Source: a candidate division WWE3 bacterium UBA1397
GTDB taxonomy: Bacteria; Patescibacteriota; WWE3; UBA101185; UBA10185
NCBI GenBank assembly: GCA_002305205.1
Contig: DBQJ01000005.1
Coordinates: 28,424-37,271 of the forward strand
Reading direction: 5' to 3'
DNA length: 8,848 nt
Each line of letters starts with the position of its first letter. Positions within the stretch are counted from its first letter, which is position 1. Positions 1-5,734 of the stretch are shown in pieces. The position numbers and the translations under genes are program-made. The notes under the pieces are model-generated. The model was not told the DNA's origin. It did not search any database and saw nothing but the letters and a program-made list of their open reading frames with translations.

Positions 1-303
1 CTTTAATACTTCCGAACCTGCTGTAGTCTCAATACCTCTAGTTGAATAATTATCTTTGCACGCATATGGAATTCCTAACAAAGGTTTTCTAATAAATGCC
101 TGTTCCCCTTCTTTCTTTATAATTTCATCTGCTTTTTCCGATTCTTTTATAGCTCTCTCACCACATACTGTGATAAATGCATGAATTTGTGAATCATATT
201 TAGATATTTGATCTAAACAATCTTGTGTTATCTCTCTGGAAGTAAATTCCTTCTTTTTTAAACCCTTTATACATTCATCAATTGTTAGTTTGTTAAGATT
301 CAT
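1..303 (-). CDS. gatA: Asp-tRNA(Asn)/Glu-tRNA(Gln) amidotransferase subunit A, N-terminal part (runs off left edge)
   Basis: GatA is the amidase subunit of GatCAB, which releases ammonia from glutamine or asparagine to convert misacylated Glu-tRNA(Gln) or Asp-tRNA(Asn) to the correct aminoacyl-tRNA. The first 101 residues are visible. They contain the amidase-signature start, GIPYACKDN at residues 77-85 followed by TTAGS at 93-97. Lys83 is the expected Lys of the Ser-cisSer-Lys triad; the two catalytic serines lie beyond the window. The N-terminus has the family's usual LT..E...GL...E.TS.E opening. The ATG at 301-303 lies inside the end of gatC (11-nt overlap), with purine-rich AGGGGAAG 6 nt upstream, so translation is probably coupled to gatC. 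The rest of the gene, and perhaps gatB, should lie to the left. Identification is secure; only the length is unknown. Confidence 0.93.
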   Translation of the reverse strand, partial: MNLNKLTIDECIKGLKKKEFTSREITQDCLDQISKYDSQIHAFITVCGERAIKESEKADEIIKKEGEQAFIRKPLLGIPYACKDNYSTRGIETTAGSEVLK

Positions 304-613
304 TATTTTCTTCCCCTGAAAACACACCTTTAGTACTAATTAATCCTTTTACTTTATCCTTAACATTTTGAAATACTTCTTCTTTTGTTAATTTTCTATT
401 ATCAATAGGTTCTTCTTGATACACATTCTTTAATCCCGTTACCTGAAAAGTCTCTTCAATATTTTCTGTATTCAGTTCATTTAGTATTTCTATTTTATTT
501 AAAGTATCTGTGAACAGTTTGGCAAATCTCTCTTCTTCTCCGTCAACATTCATCTTAGCCAGCTTAGATATTTTTATTACCTCTTCCTTTGTAATTTCTA
601 TTCTTTTAGTCAT
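293..613 (-). CDS. gatC: Asp-tRNA(Asn)/Glu-tRNA(Gln) amidotransferase subunit C
   Basis: GatC is the small subunit that wraps around GatA and stabilises the GatCAB amidotransferase. The 106-residue product is close to the family's usual 95-100. It shows the GatC pattern: an N-terminal helix with EEV.KISKLAKMNV (residues 10-23), a second helix with F...L..I..LNELNT (33-49), an ..ENIEET stretch and a C-terminal EEVF.N..D segment ending near GVFSGEE. The seven or so residues after that are charged and encoded mostly in the overlap with gatA. Position directly before gatA with overlapping frames strongly supports the call. The gap to the htpX stop is 35 nt, and no Shine-Dalgarno site is evident before the ATG at 611-613. 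It is probably read from the upstream operon or from a promoter inside the end of htpX. Confidence 0.92.
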   Translation of the reverse strand: MTKRIEITKEEVIKISKLAKMNVDGEEERFAKLFTDTLNKIEILNELNTENIEETFQVTGLKNVYQEEPIDNRKLTKEEVFQNVKDKVKGLISTKGVFSGEENNES

Positions 614-648
614 TTTTTAGATGATAAGAAAAATAACATAGATTCCTG

Positions 649-1542
649 TTACATATTATACAAACGTTTGATTCTTTCCTCTATGGGAGGGTGTGTATTG
701 TATAGATTTGCCAACCAGCTATTTTTTCTTCCAATAACGGGATCATCAATAAACAAATGTGAGGTAGAAGAATTAGCTGTATTAAGAACACTGGTATCTG
801 CAGCTAATTTAGCTAAAGCATCTGCTAATCCTTTTGGATATCTTGTTATTAAAGCGGCAGTCGCATCAGCCAGGTATTCTCTATTTCTGCTGATAGCTAG
901 TCTTATAAATGATGCAATGATCGGACTTAACAAAAGCAAAAATAAACCAATAAGAAAAAATAAACCCGAGGAGGAAGAACGTTTCCTACTTCCCCCATAG
1001 AATGCCCCTCTGGTAAACCAATCGGAGATGAGGGCTATTGAACCCACTAGAACACTAACAATTGTCATCAATAATGTATCTCTGTTTCCTATATGGGACA
1101 TTTCATGGGCAATAACCCCCTCTAATTCTCTTTTCTCTAATCCTTCAATAATTCCTCTGGTGAAACATATTACACTGTGATTGGGATCTCTTCCTGTAGC
1201 AAAAGCGTTCATAGCCATATCTTCAATAATGTATATTTTCGGTTTAGGAATACCCGAAGCAATAGACATGTTTTCAACTAAACTATGAAGATAAACGTTG
1301 TCTGTAGATTTGACCTCAACAGCTTTAGATAGGGATAATATTGTTCTATCTGCTGTGTAGTACGAAGAAATTGAAACTATAGTACTAATAATAATTGCTA
1401 TTAAAGCGGATGCATATCCGGATATATATAGGTAATTTTCTCCTATAAACCAACCCAAGATACCAATTAAAGCCACAAAAGACAGCATAACCAAAAAAGT
1501 TACTCTTTTATTCTTATCTATATGCTGATAGATATTTAACAC
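649..1542 (-). CDS. htpX: HtpX-family membrane zinc metalloprotease (M48)
   Basis: This is a 297-residue integral-membrane endopeptidase, the usual size for HtpX, which degrades misfolded membrane proteins with its active site facing the cytoplasm. The zinc motif HEMSH is at residues 146-150 (ligands His146 and His150, catalytic Glu147). The third ligand is probably Glu222 in SRNREYLADA, and the conserved THPP is at 283-286. Hydrophobic segments lie at about 16-34, 41-60, 158-173 and 194-212. A short basic/serine loop (RKRSSSS, 186-192) precedes the fourth segment. The start is GTG, not ATG: family similarity (IYQHIDKNKR) begins right after it. No Shine-Dalgarno site precedes it and the lemA stop is only 14 nt upstream, so translational coupling to lemA is likely. 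LemA and HtpX are a common pair in bacteria. Confidence 0.95.
   Translation of the reverse strand: MLNIYQHIDKNKRVTFLVMLSFVALIGILGWFIGENYLYISGYASALIAIIISTIVSISSYYTADRTILSLSKAVEVKSTDNVYLHSLVENMSIASGIPKPKIYIIEDMAMNAFATGRDPNHSVICFTRGIIEGLEKRELEGVIAHEMSHIGNRDTLLMTIVSVLVGSIALISDWFTRGAFYGGSRKRSSSSGLFFLIGLFLLLLSPIIASFIRLAISRNREYLADATAALITRYPKGLADALAKLAADTSVLNTANSSTSHLFIDDPVIGRKNSWLANLYNTHPPIEERIKRLYNM
655..660 (-). promoter_or_regulatory. possible -10 box for gatCA inside the end of htpX
   Basis: A perfect TATAAT hexamer lies in the last codons of htpX on the minus strand, about 42 nt before the gatC ATG. It would start a transcript near 648 with a leader of about 35 nt. No good -35 is seen at 16-18 nt, so this may be chance in AT-rich DNA (the hexamer also encodes Tyr-Asn). 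Confidence 0.25.
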
Positions 1543-1556
1543 AGTAAAGATATTGC

Positions 1557-2102
1557 TTAAAATTGAACTTTAACCGGCTCTTTGGCAGCTTCCTCTGCTT
1601 CAAAAAAGGGTTGCTGTTTAAAACCCAACATTCCGGCGAATATATTACCGGGAAACATTACTATCTTCTCATTGAATTGTCTTACCACACTGTTATAAAA
1701 CTGTCTGGAATAAGCAACTTTATCTTCAGTATCTGACAATTCCTTTTGAAGGTTAATAAATCCTTCCTGTGCCTTAAGTTCAGGATAGCTTTCAGCTACA
1801 GCAAAAAGATTCTTTAATGCTCCTGTTAAAGCAGTATCTGCCTGACCTGCTTCTTCGGGTGTTTTTGCCCCCATAAGAGCTGTTCTTGCTTTAGTAACAT
1901 TTTCAAATACATCCTTTTCATGAGCTGCGTATCCTTTTACAGTTTCAACAAGGTTGGGTATCAAATCTATTCTTCTTTTCAACTGTACATCTATCTGACT
2001 CCAAGCTTCTGATATTTTTACCTTCAAAGAAGCTAGTGAATTGTATAGAGCAACTATATAAAATGCTGCTACTAATATGATTACTAATATCGCAATTGGC
2101 AT
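1557..2102 (-). CDS. lemA: LemA family membrane protein
   Basis: The 181-residue protein has an N-terminal membrane segment (about residues 3-20) followed by a long helical domain outside the membrane. Family hallmarks are clear: W..I..QL.RR.DLIPNLV..VKGYAAHE at 34-62, YPELKA..GF..LQ.EL.DTEDK at 106-128, and R.FYNSVV..FN.KI..FPG at 133-152. The molecular role of LemA proteins is not settled. They are often encoded next to HtpX or other membrane proteases, as here, so a shared role in membrane-protein quality control is an inference. The start is well supported by AGGAGG 8 nt before the ATG. It appears to be the first gene of a lemA-htpX unit with its own -10 box, although transcription could also continue in from polX. 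Confidence 0.95.
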   Translation of the reverse strand: MPIAILVIILVAAFYIVALYNSLASLKVKISEAWSQIDVQLKRRIDLIPNLVETVKGYAAHEKDVFENVTKARTALMGAKTPEEAGQADTALTGALKNLFAVAESYPELKAQEGFINLQKELSDTEDKVAYSRQFYNSVVRQFNEKIVMFPGNIFAGMLGFKQQPFFEAEEAAKEPVKVQF

Positions 2103-2110
2103 TTTTTACA

Positions 2111-2116
2111 CCTCCT
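2111..2116 (-). promoter_or_regulatory. Shine-Dalgarno site of lemA
   Basis: The minus strand reads AAGGAGGTG with the AGGAGG core 8 nt before the lemA ATG. This is one of the strongest ribosome-binding sites in the window and fixes the lemA start. Confidence 0.85.
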
Positions 2117-2126
2117 TAGCAAATAA

Positions 2127-2132
2127 ATTATA
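2127..2132 (-). promoter_or_regulatory. -10 box of a lemA-htpX promoter
   Basis: A perfect TATAAT on the minus strand lies in the 75-nt gap between polX and lemA. A start about 7 nt downstream would give a leader of roughly 18 nt that still contains the AGGAGG site. A TTGCCA further upstream is 20 nt away, too far for a normal -35, so only the -10 is convincing. Confidence 0.5.
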
Positions 2133-2177
2133 CGATCTGATTTTACCCTCTATGGCAAATACTAACAAGTATTAACC

Positions 2178-3941
2178 TTAAGATATATTTCTAACATTTA
2201 ACTCTTTCAGAAAATCATTAAGAGGGTACGTATTAATAATATCTTTCTTCTCCGCCCACCCTCTTCTGGCATTATATATTCCGTATTTCATGTATGAATA
2301 CTGATCTAAAGAATGAGCATCAGAATTTATCATCAATTTCACTCCCCAATCTATAGCACTCCTAATTAAATCATCAGTTAAATCCAGTCTGTCCGGTTGT
2401 GAGTTAATTTCCAGTATTTTATCGTTATCTCTTGCTGCTTTAAATACCCTGTCCCATTTTGGATCCGAAGGGTCTCTTTGATTAATTATTCTTCCCGAAG
2501 GATGGCCTATAATATTTATATATGGATTTTCTATAGCTGATATTAATCTGTTGGTTATTGTCTCACTGTCCTGATTAAAAGAAGTATGGATAGAAGCTAC
2601 ACAATAATCCAGATCTTTCATTATTTCATCCGGAAGCCCGAGAGAAGAATCAGCTAATATATTTACTTCGTATCCAAACAATATTTTAGGTTTATTCAGT
2701 CTCCTACTTATTTCGGTTATTTTCTTCTTTTTATCTGAAATTAACTTTAATACAGTTCCATATCCCCTTGATTGAATACTTGGGGCATGGTCAGTGATAC
2801 CAATATAGTCATATCCCAAGTTTGCACCCATTTCAATCATTTCTTCCAAAGTATTTATTCCATCCGAATCAGTTGTGTGCATATGAACATCTCCCCTTAT
2901 ATCTTCTATCTCTATTAATTTCGGAAGATTATTTTTTAATGCAGATTCTATTTCATTAGTACCGTTTCTTATTTCCGGAGGAATGTAGGGAAGATCTAGA
3001 TATTTATAAAAAGAAATCTCGTCTTTAAACTCCTTTATATCTTTTGATGTGTCTTTTATTCCATATTCTGATAGTGACATCTTTTTACTTAACGCATAAT
3101 TCCTAAGTAAAATATTATGCTGTTTGGATCCAGTAAAATATTGAAGCATCGCTCCGTAAGAAGACGGGGAACATACTCTGATATCTACCTGCATATCGTT
3201 AGTTAAAGACACTGAAGCTTTTTTATCTCCTTGTACAATCACTTCTTTTATTTCAGGGTAACCCATGAAATATTTAATAACTTGCTCAGGATTATCTGTA
3301 GAAATGGGAAAATCCAAATCTCCTATTGTTGCATTTTTTCTTCTGAACGATCCCGCAGCTTCAATATTCTTAACTAGTCCGCTGTTTTTCATATAGCTTA
3401 TTATCCTTTCTACTACTTCTTCAGCTTTAGAATATAGTATTCTTTCTTTTTTATTCTTGGATTGTTTTTCCTGCTCTATTGAGCTTAGAATATCTTTCTC
3501 CGATTTTTCACCAAAACCTTCTAGTGTTCTGATTTTCCCTGCTTTAGCTAAATCCCTTATCTTATCTGCGGAATTTTCTCTGTTATTTAATTTAAATGCC
3601 TTGGCTAATTTGTATGATTTTTTTGCACCAATACCCCTTATACCAAGTAAACCAAACATTCCGTCAGGAAGTCCTTCTTTAAGTTTTTCAAATTCAACAA
3701 CCTTTCCTGTTTTAAACAACTCATTAAGATTTGCTTCTAAACCCTCTCCTATACCGGGTATTTCATCCAATCTTTTTGTCTCCCATAGATCGTAAATTGA
3801 TACAGTAAGGTTATCCAATATGGATATGGCATTCTGATAAGCTCTTATTCTAAAGAAGTTATATCCTTTAATTTCCATTGCTGCTAAAGCTTCTTTAAGT
3901 ATTCTAATAACTTCTTTATTGGATAATCTATAATCTATCAT
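2178..3941 (-). CDS. polX: DNA polymerase X with PHP phosphoesterase domain
   Basis: This is a bacterial/archaeal PolX of 587 residues (B. subtilis PolX is 570), a gap-filling repair polymerase with 3'-5' exonuclease and AP-type activities from its PHP domain. Numbering from the ATG at 3939-3941: an N-terminal 8-kDa-like helical region; helix-hairpin-helix motifs IPGIGEGL (61-68), GIRGIGAKKSYKL (100-112) and LEGFGEKS (140-147); the nucleotidyltransferase motif GSFRRKNATIGDLD (197-210) with metal-binding Asp208 and Asp210; and third Asp253 in VDIR. The PHP domain has HMH (353-355), TDH (383-385), Glu425 in GYEVNIL, His452 in SIHTSF, GHPSGR (479-484) and NSDAH (539-543). All expected catalytic and metal positions look present. 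A longer reading frame reaches 4043, but its first 34 codons cross the tRNA-Asp gene, so the internal ATG is chosen. No Shine-Dalgarno site precedes it. Confidence 0.96.
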   Translation of the reverse strand: MIDYRLSNKEVIRILKEALAAMEIKGYNFFRIRAYQNAISILDNLTVSIYDLWETKRLDEIPGIGEGLEANLNELFKTGKVVEFEKLKEGLPDGMFGLLGIRGIGAKKSYKLAKAFKLNNRENSADKIRDLAKAGKIRTLEGFGEKSEKDILSSIEQEKQSKNKKERILYSKAEEVVERIISYMKNSGLVKNIEAAGSFRRKNATIGDLDFPISTDNPEQVIKYFMGYPEIKEVIVQGDKKASVSLTNDMQVDIRVCSPSSYGAMLQYFTGSKQHNILLRNYALSKKMSLSEYGIKDTSKDIKEFKDEISFYKYLDLPYIPPEIRNGTNEIESALKNNLPKLIEIEDIRGDVHMHTTDSDGINTLEEMIEMGANLGYDYIGITDHAPSIQSRGYGTVLKLISDKKKKITEISRRLNKPKILFGYEVNILADSSLGLPDEIMKDLDYCVASIHTSFNQDSETITNRLISAIENPYINIIGHPSGRIINQRDPSDPKWDRVFKAARDNDKILEINSQPDRLDLTDDLIRSAIDWGVKLMINSDAHSLDQYSYMKYGIYNARRGWAEKKDIINTYPLNDFLKELNVRNIS

Positions 3942-3948
3942 TAAACAA

Positions 3949-3957
3949 AATATAGCA
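3949..3957 (-). promoter_or_regulatory. candidate extended -10 promoter of polX
   Basis: The minus strand reads TGCTATATT, an extended -10 (TGn plus TATATT), ending 7 nt before the polX ATG. A weak TTGGTG lies 19 nt upstream. Initiation 7 nt downstream would fall on the start codon itself, giving a leaderless mRNA, in line with the missing Shine-Dalgarno site. Confidence 0.45.
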
Positions 3958-3963
3958 TAAATA

Positions 3964-3991
3964 TTGACCTTAACACCAAATGTCGTATAGT
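3964..3991 (+). promoter_or_regulatory. promoter of tRNA-Asp
   Basis: TTGACC (3964-3969) and TATAGT (3986-3991) are separated by 16 nt, a good sigma70-type arrangement. Initiation near 3998 would give a short leader before the mature tRNA start at 4005. The element lies back-to-back with the polX promoter candidate. Confidence 0.6.
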
Positions 3992-4004
3992 ATGTTTCCA
4001 GTAA

Positions 4005-4081
4005 GGGGTCGTAGCTCAGCTGGTTAGAGCGCCGCACTGTCACTGCGGAGGTCGCGGGTTCGAGCCCCGTCGATCCCGCCA
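4005..4081 (+). tRNA. tRNA-Asp(GUC)
   Basis: A full cloverleaf can be drawn. The acceptor stem is GGGGTCG with CGATCCC (one G-U pair), the D stem GCTC/GAGC, and the anticodon stem CCGCA/TGCGG around loop CTGTCAC with anticodon GTC at 4039-4041. The T stem is GCGGG/CCCGT with loop TTCGAGC. The discriminator is G73, the usual tRNA-Asp identity base, and the CCA end is encoded (4079-4081). The gene reads away from polX and is followed by the LysM gene on the same strand. Confidence 0.97.
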
Positions 4082-4124
4082 GGATATTATAAGAAATTAT
4101 GTATAAATGTTCCTGGCTGTATAT

Positions 4125-4149
4125 TTAGTTCGTCTGGTAAACGTACTAA
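4125..4149 (+). other. small inverted repeat between tRNA-Asp and the LysM gene
   Basis: TTAGTTCGT (4125-4133) and ACGTACTAA (4141-4149) can pair over nine positions with one T-T mismatch around a 7-nt loop. Only a short T run follows, so it is at best a weak terminator for tRNA-Asp; it could also be a leader hairpin or an operator for the LysM gene. Apart from the ribosome-binding site, nothing else is recognised in 4082-4213. Confidence 0.3.
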
Positions 4150-4195
4150 TTTACTACCTTGAATTTCTGCCCAATTGTAGAAACTTATACTTTTC

Positions 4196-4204
4196 AAGGA
4201 GGTG
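4196..4204 (+). promoter_or_regulatory. Shine-Dalgarno site of the LysM gene
   Basis: AAGGAGGTG, with the AGGAGG core at 4197-4202, lies 11 nt before the ATG. The same nonamer precedes lemA, which supports it as the strong ribosome-binding sequence of this genome. A TATACT hexamer at 4186-4191 is too close to serve as the -10 of a transcript that keeps this site whole. Confidence 0.75.
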
Positions 4205-4213
4205 TTTACATAA

Positions 4214-4747
4214 ATGGCAGACACACAGAATAAGAAGGAAAATTCCAAAGATGGATTGGCATTAATAGTCGGTGGTGTTTTTATATTAGCTTTAGTATTT
4301 GCTACATATAATTATTTCAATAAAGGATCAAAGAAGAATGAATTGGATAAAATTCAACAGGAAAAAGTATTTGAAGAAGATACTGTAGAAGATACTGAAG
4401 ATAAAAAAGACGAAGGTGACTTAAATGGCGAAGGGGTAGCAACAAAGAAGGATAACAGTCTATCCTCTGATAAGTCTGATAAGAAAGATTCCTATGATTC
4501 TGCATCCTGGCAAGTCACTAGACAAGCCGATAATACTTGGGTTGCCAATGATTATGAAAAAGGCGATATCAAGGGTGCATCTTATACAGTAAGAACCGGT
4601 GATACTCTTTGGGAAATAGCAGAAGGGTTGTACGGAGATGGGACAGCGTGGACTAAAATTCTTTCTGCCAACAGCGGGCAGATAGAATACTTACCCAACG
4701 GTAGTCAAGCCCTGATCAGGCCTGGTCAGATTTTGGTATTACCTTAA
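4214..4747 (+). CDS. membrane-anchored LysM-domain protein
   Basis: This 177-residue protein is probably tethered to the membrane with a peptidoglycan-binding tail outside. The N-terminus is charged (residues 1-13), followed by one hydrophobic segment (about 14-32). A highly charged Asp/Glu/Lys-rich linker with Ser runs through about 34-94 and looks disordered. A LysM domain occupies 123-177: YTVRTGDTLWEIAEGLYGDG, then W..I..AN and a closing RPGQILVLP. LysM domains bind the N-acetylglucosamine-containing glycan of peptidoglycan. No catalytic domain is present, so the role is likely structural or scaffolding. The start is set by AAGGAGGTG upstream, and a strong terminator follows 33 nt after the stop. 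It appears monocistronic. The domain call is firm; the physiological role is not known. Confidence 0.9.
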   Translation: MADTQNKKENSKDGLALIVGGVFILALVFATYNYFNKGSKKNELDKIQQEKVFEEDTVEDTEDKKDEGDLNGEGVATKKDNSLSSDKSDKKDSYDSASWQVTRQADNTWVANDYEKGDIKGASYTVRTGDTLWEIAEGLYGDGTAWTKILSANSGQIEYLPNGSQALIRPGQILVLP

Positions 4748-4780
4748 ACATATTGATTAAGTATCTTTGTACATTAACAA

Positions 4781-4820
4781 AGAGGGAAGCATTCCTTAAT
4801 CCGGAGTGCTTCTCTTTTTT
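4781..4820 (+). terminator. Rho-independent terminator of the LysM gene
   Basis: AGAGGGAAGCATTCC (4781-4795) pairs over 15 positions, with a few G-U pairs, with GGAGTGCTTCTCTTT (4803-4817) around a 7-nt loop. The T run extends to 4820. It lies 33 nt after the LysM stop codon and 50 nt before tRNA-Gly, and so separates the two units. Confidence 0.85.
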
Positions 4821-4870
4821 GATATACTATGTGTGTTGTATATTCTTAGGTATTACTTTTAGCTTTATAT

Positions 4871-4945
4871 GCGGCGGTAGTTCAGTGGCAGAATGTCTCC
4901 TTCCCAAGGAGAAGGTCGCCGGTTCAAATCCGGTCCGCCGCTCCA
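4871..4945 (+). tRNA. tRNA-Gly(CCC)
   Basis: The cloverleaf has acceptor GCGGCGG/CCGCCGC (seven Watson-Crick pairs), D stem GTTC/GAAT, and anticodon stem TCTCC/GGAGA around TTCCCAA with anticodon CCC at 4903-4905. The T stem is GCCGG/CCGGT with loop TTCAAAT. The discriminator is T and CCA is encoded (4943-4945). It reads the GGG codon. It lies 47 nt before tRNA-Thr and may be co-transcribed with it. No convincing promoter was found in the 50 nt after the LysM terminator. Confidence 0.96.
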
Positions 4946-4992
4946 GGATATAATATTGAGGATTAATATAATTCTTTTCGGCTTTCAACTAT

Positions 4993-5067
4993 GCCAGAGT
5001 GGCTCAATGGTAGAGCAAGTGTATCGTAAACACTAGGTTGTGGGTTCGATTCCCACCTCTGGCTCCA
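4993..5067 (+). tRNA. tRNA-Thr(CGU)
   Basis: The cloverleaf has acceptor GCCAGAG/CTCTGGC, D stem GCTC/GAGC, and anticodon stem AGTGT/ACACT around ATCGTAA with anticodon CGT at 5025-5027. The T stem is GTGGG/CCCAC with loop TTCGATT. The discriminator is T and CCA is encoded (5065-5067). It reads the ACG codon. A TATAAT at 4967-4972 could be a -10 for this gene alone, but no matching -35 is seen. It ends 22 nt before the convergent stop of the 99-codon gene; no T-rich terminator hairpin is evident in that gap. Confidence 0.96.
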
Positions 5068-5089
5068 GAAAAAATATGTTTAAAACATC

Positions 5090-5389
5090 TTAACTCGCAG
5101 GTCTTGTAACCCTCTGTTTTGTTACTCTAAAATTAACAATGCCTTCTTTTTCCTTTTCCTTTATCATTTTTCCATCCTCAAATTTGATATCAATATCGAA
5201 TACTAAAAAACTATTGGCATCATTACTTTTTTCTAGTGCTGTTAGAAATTCATTAAGTTTTTCCTCGGATCTCAATACCTCAGATGTGTTATACAGACTA
5301 AACGATGCTGAAGAACCTATCTCTAAAGATTCGATCACCCGATATACTTCCGTGTATGGTATGGGATTTGGTTCTGGAATATTTTCCAT
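5090..5389 (-). CDS. small hypothetical protein (99 aa)
   Basis: I do not recognise this protein. It has no signal peptide, membrane segment or Cys/His cluster. The visible layout is a Pro-rich N-terminus (PEPNPIPY, 5-12), a probable helix (13-22), a strand-like SASFSLYN (27-34), a helix rich in Glu, Lys and Leu (36-55), strand-like FLVFDIDIKF (61-70), a very charged turn (DGKMIKEKEKEG) and a final strand VNFRVTKQRV (85-94). It looks like a small soluble alpha/beta domain. The ATG at 5387-5389 has no Shine-Dalgarno site. The gene follows the terminator of the 67-codon gene and converges on tRNA-Thr. An open frame on the opposite strand over the same bases has a poorer, Ser/Phe-rich composition and is taken as its shadow. 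Confidence 0.62.
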   Translation of the reverse strand: MENIPEPNPIPYTEVYRVIESLEIGSSASFSLYNTSEVLRSEEKLNEFLTALEKSNDANSFLVFDIDIKFEDGKMIKEKEKEGIVNFRVTKQRVTRPAS

Positions 5390-5462
5390 TTTTTATTCAA
5401 TTAACTAATACTATTATGGCTCATTATTTTGTGGTAAACAAATAGAAATAACATTATTAAAT

Positions 5463-5503
5463 TTTAGAAAAGACCCCCTAAGAAAATATATCTTTTGGGG
5501 GTC
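5463..5503 (-). terminator. terminator hairpin after the 67-codon gene
   Basis: GACCCCC and GGGGGTC (5472-5478 and 5497-5503) form a 7-bp GC-rich stem, extended after a small internal loop by AAGA/TCTT (5480-5483 and 5491-5494). On the minus strand it is followed by TTTTCTAAAATTT. The stem begins within the TGA stop codon (5502-5504). On the plus strand no T run follows, so it most likely acts on minus-strand transcripts. Confidence 0.75.
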
Positions 5504-5705
5504 ATAATATCTCCACTAATACACCTATGGTCTCATGATCGAAATCGTAGATATGAATATTCACTGGATATTTACATTTCTTGGCAATATCCAATGAGAT
5601 CCTCGCAGCATCTCTTCCCCCTAAAGAGGTTTTGCTAATGAAGAAAGATTTTATTTCCCCTTTCTTCATTTCTGATACCTCTTGTAAAAATCTGTCGTAT
5701 GTCAT
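5502..5705 (-). CDS. small hypothetical protein (67 aa)
   Basis: I do not recognise this protein. It is soluble-looking, with no membrane segment or metal-binding cluster. The probable layout is a helix (YDRFLQEVSEM, 3-13), a turn with KKGE, strand KSFFISK (19-25), a Gly-Gly turn, a helix (RDAARISLDIAKKC, 31-44), strand VNIHIYDF (48-55) and strand TIGVLVEIL (59-67). The ATG at 5703-5705 is supported by GAGGTG 4 nt upstream. A TATATT at 5735-5740 could drive it, and a strong hairpin overlaps its TGA stop, so it looks like a self-contained one-gene unit. These transcription and translation signals are the best evidence that it is real. It lies between the ATP-grasp ligase and the 99-codon gene, all on the minus strand. 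Confidence 0.68.
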   Translation of the reverse strand: MTYDRFLQEVSEMKKGEIKSFFISKTSLGGRDAARISLDIAKKCKYPVNIHIYDFDHETIGVLVEIL

Positions 5706-5734
5706 CCTACACCTCTTCTTTCTCTTATGGAGAC

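Noticed and set aside
668..1000. An open frame on the plus strand opposite htpX, and similar frames opposite polX, galU and the LysM gene.
   Set aside because: They lie fully inside well-conserved genes on the other strand, have no ribosome site and have unlikely composition.
2158..2173. The palindrome AATACT-4 nt-AGTATT after polX, considered as a terminator.
   Set aside because: The stem is only six AT-rich pairs and no T run follows; too weak to call a terminator.
3942..4043. An upstream extension of the polX frame by 34 codons.
   Set aside because: It crosses the tRNA-Asp gene and its promoter on the opposite strand, adds residues without family similarity, and the downstream ATG gives a normal PolX length.
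4819..4844. TTGATA and TATATT upstream of tRNA-Gly, considered as its promoter.
   Set aside because: The spacing is only 14 nt and the -35 lies in the T run of the LysM terminator; not convincing.
4753..4953. A 66-codon plus-strand open frame.
   Set aside because: It covers the LysM terminator and the whole tRNA-Gly gene; its C-terminal residues are the translation of the tRNA.
5139..5408. An 89-codon plus-strand frame opposite the 99-codon gene.
   Set aside because: It is Ser/Phe-rich with no ribosome site. The minus-strand reading has a more protein-like balance of charged and hydrophobic residues. Neither has a recognised homologue, so some doubt remains.
5502..5504. Reassignment of UGA to glycine, known in some candidate-phylum bacteria.
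   Set aside because: Conserved genes contain no in-frame TGA, conserved glycines are encoded by GGN, and TGA ends galU and the 67-codon gene, the latter next to its terminator hairpin. The standard code fits.
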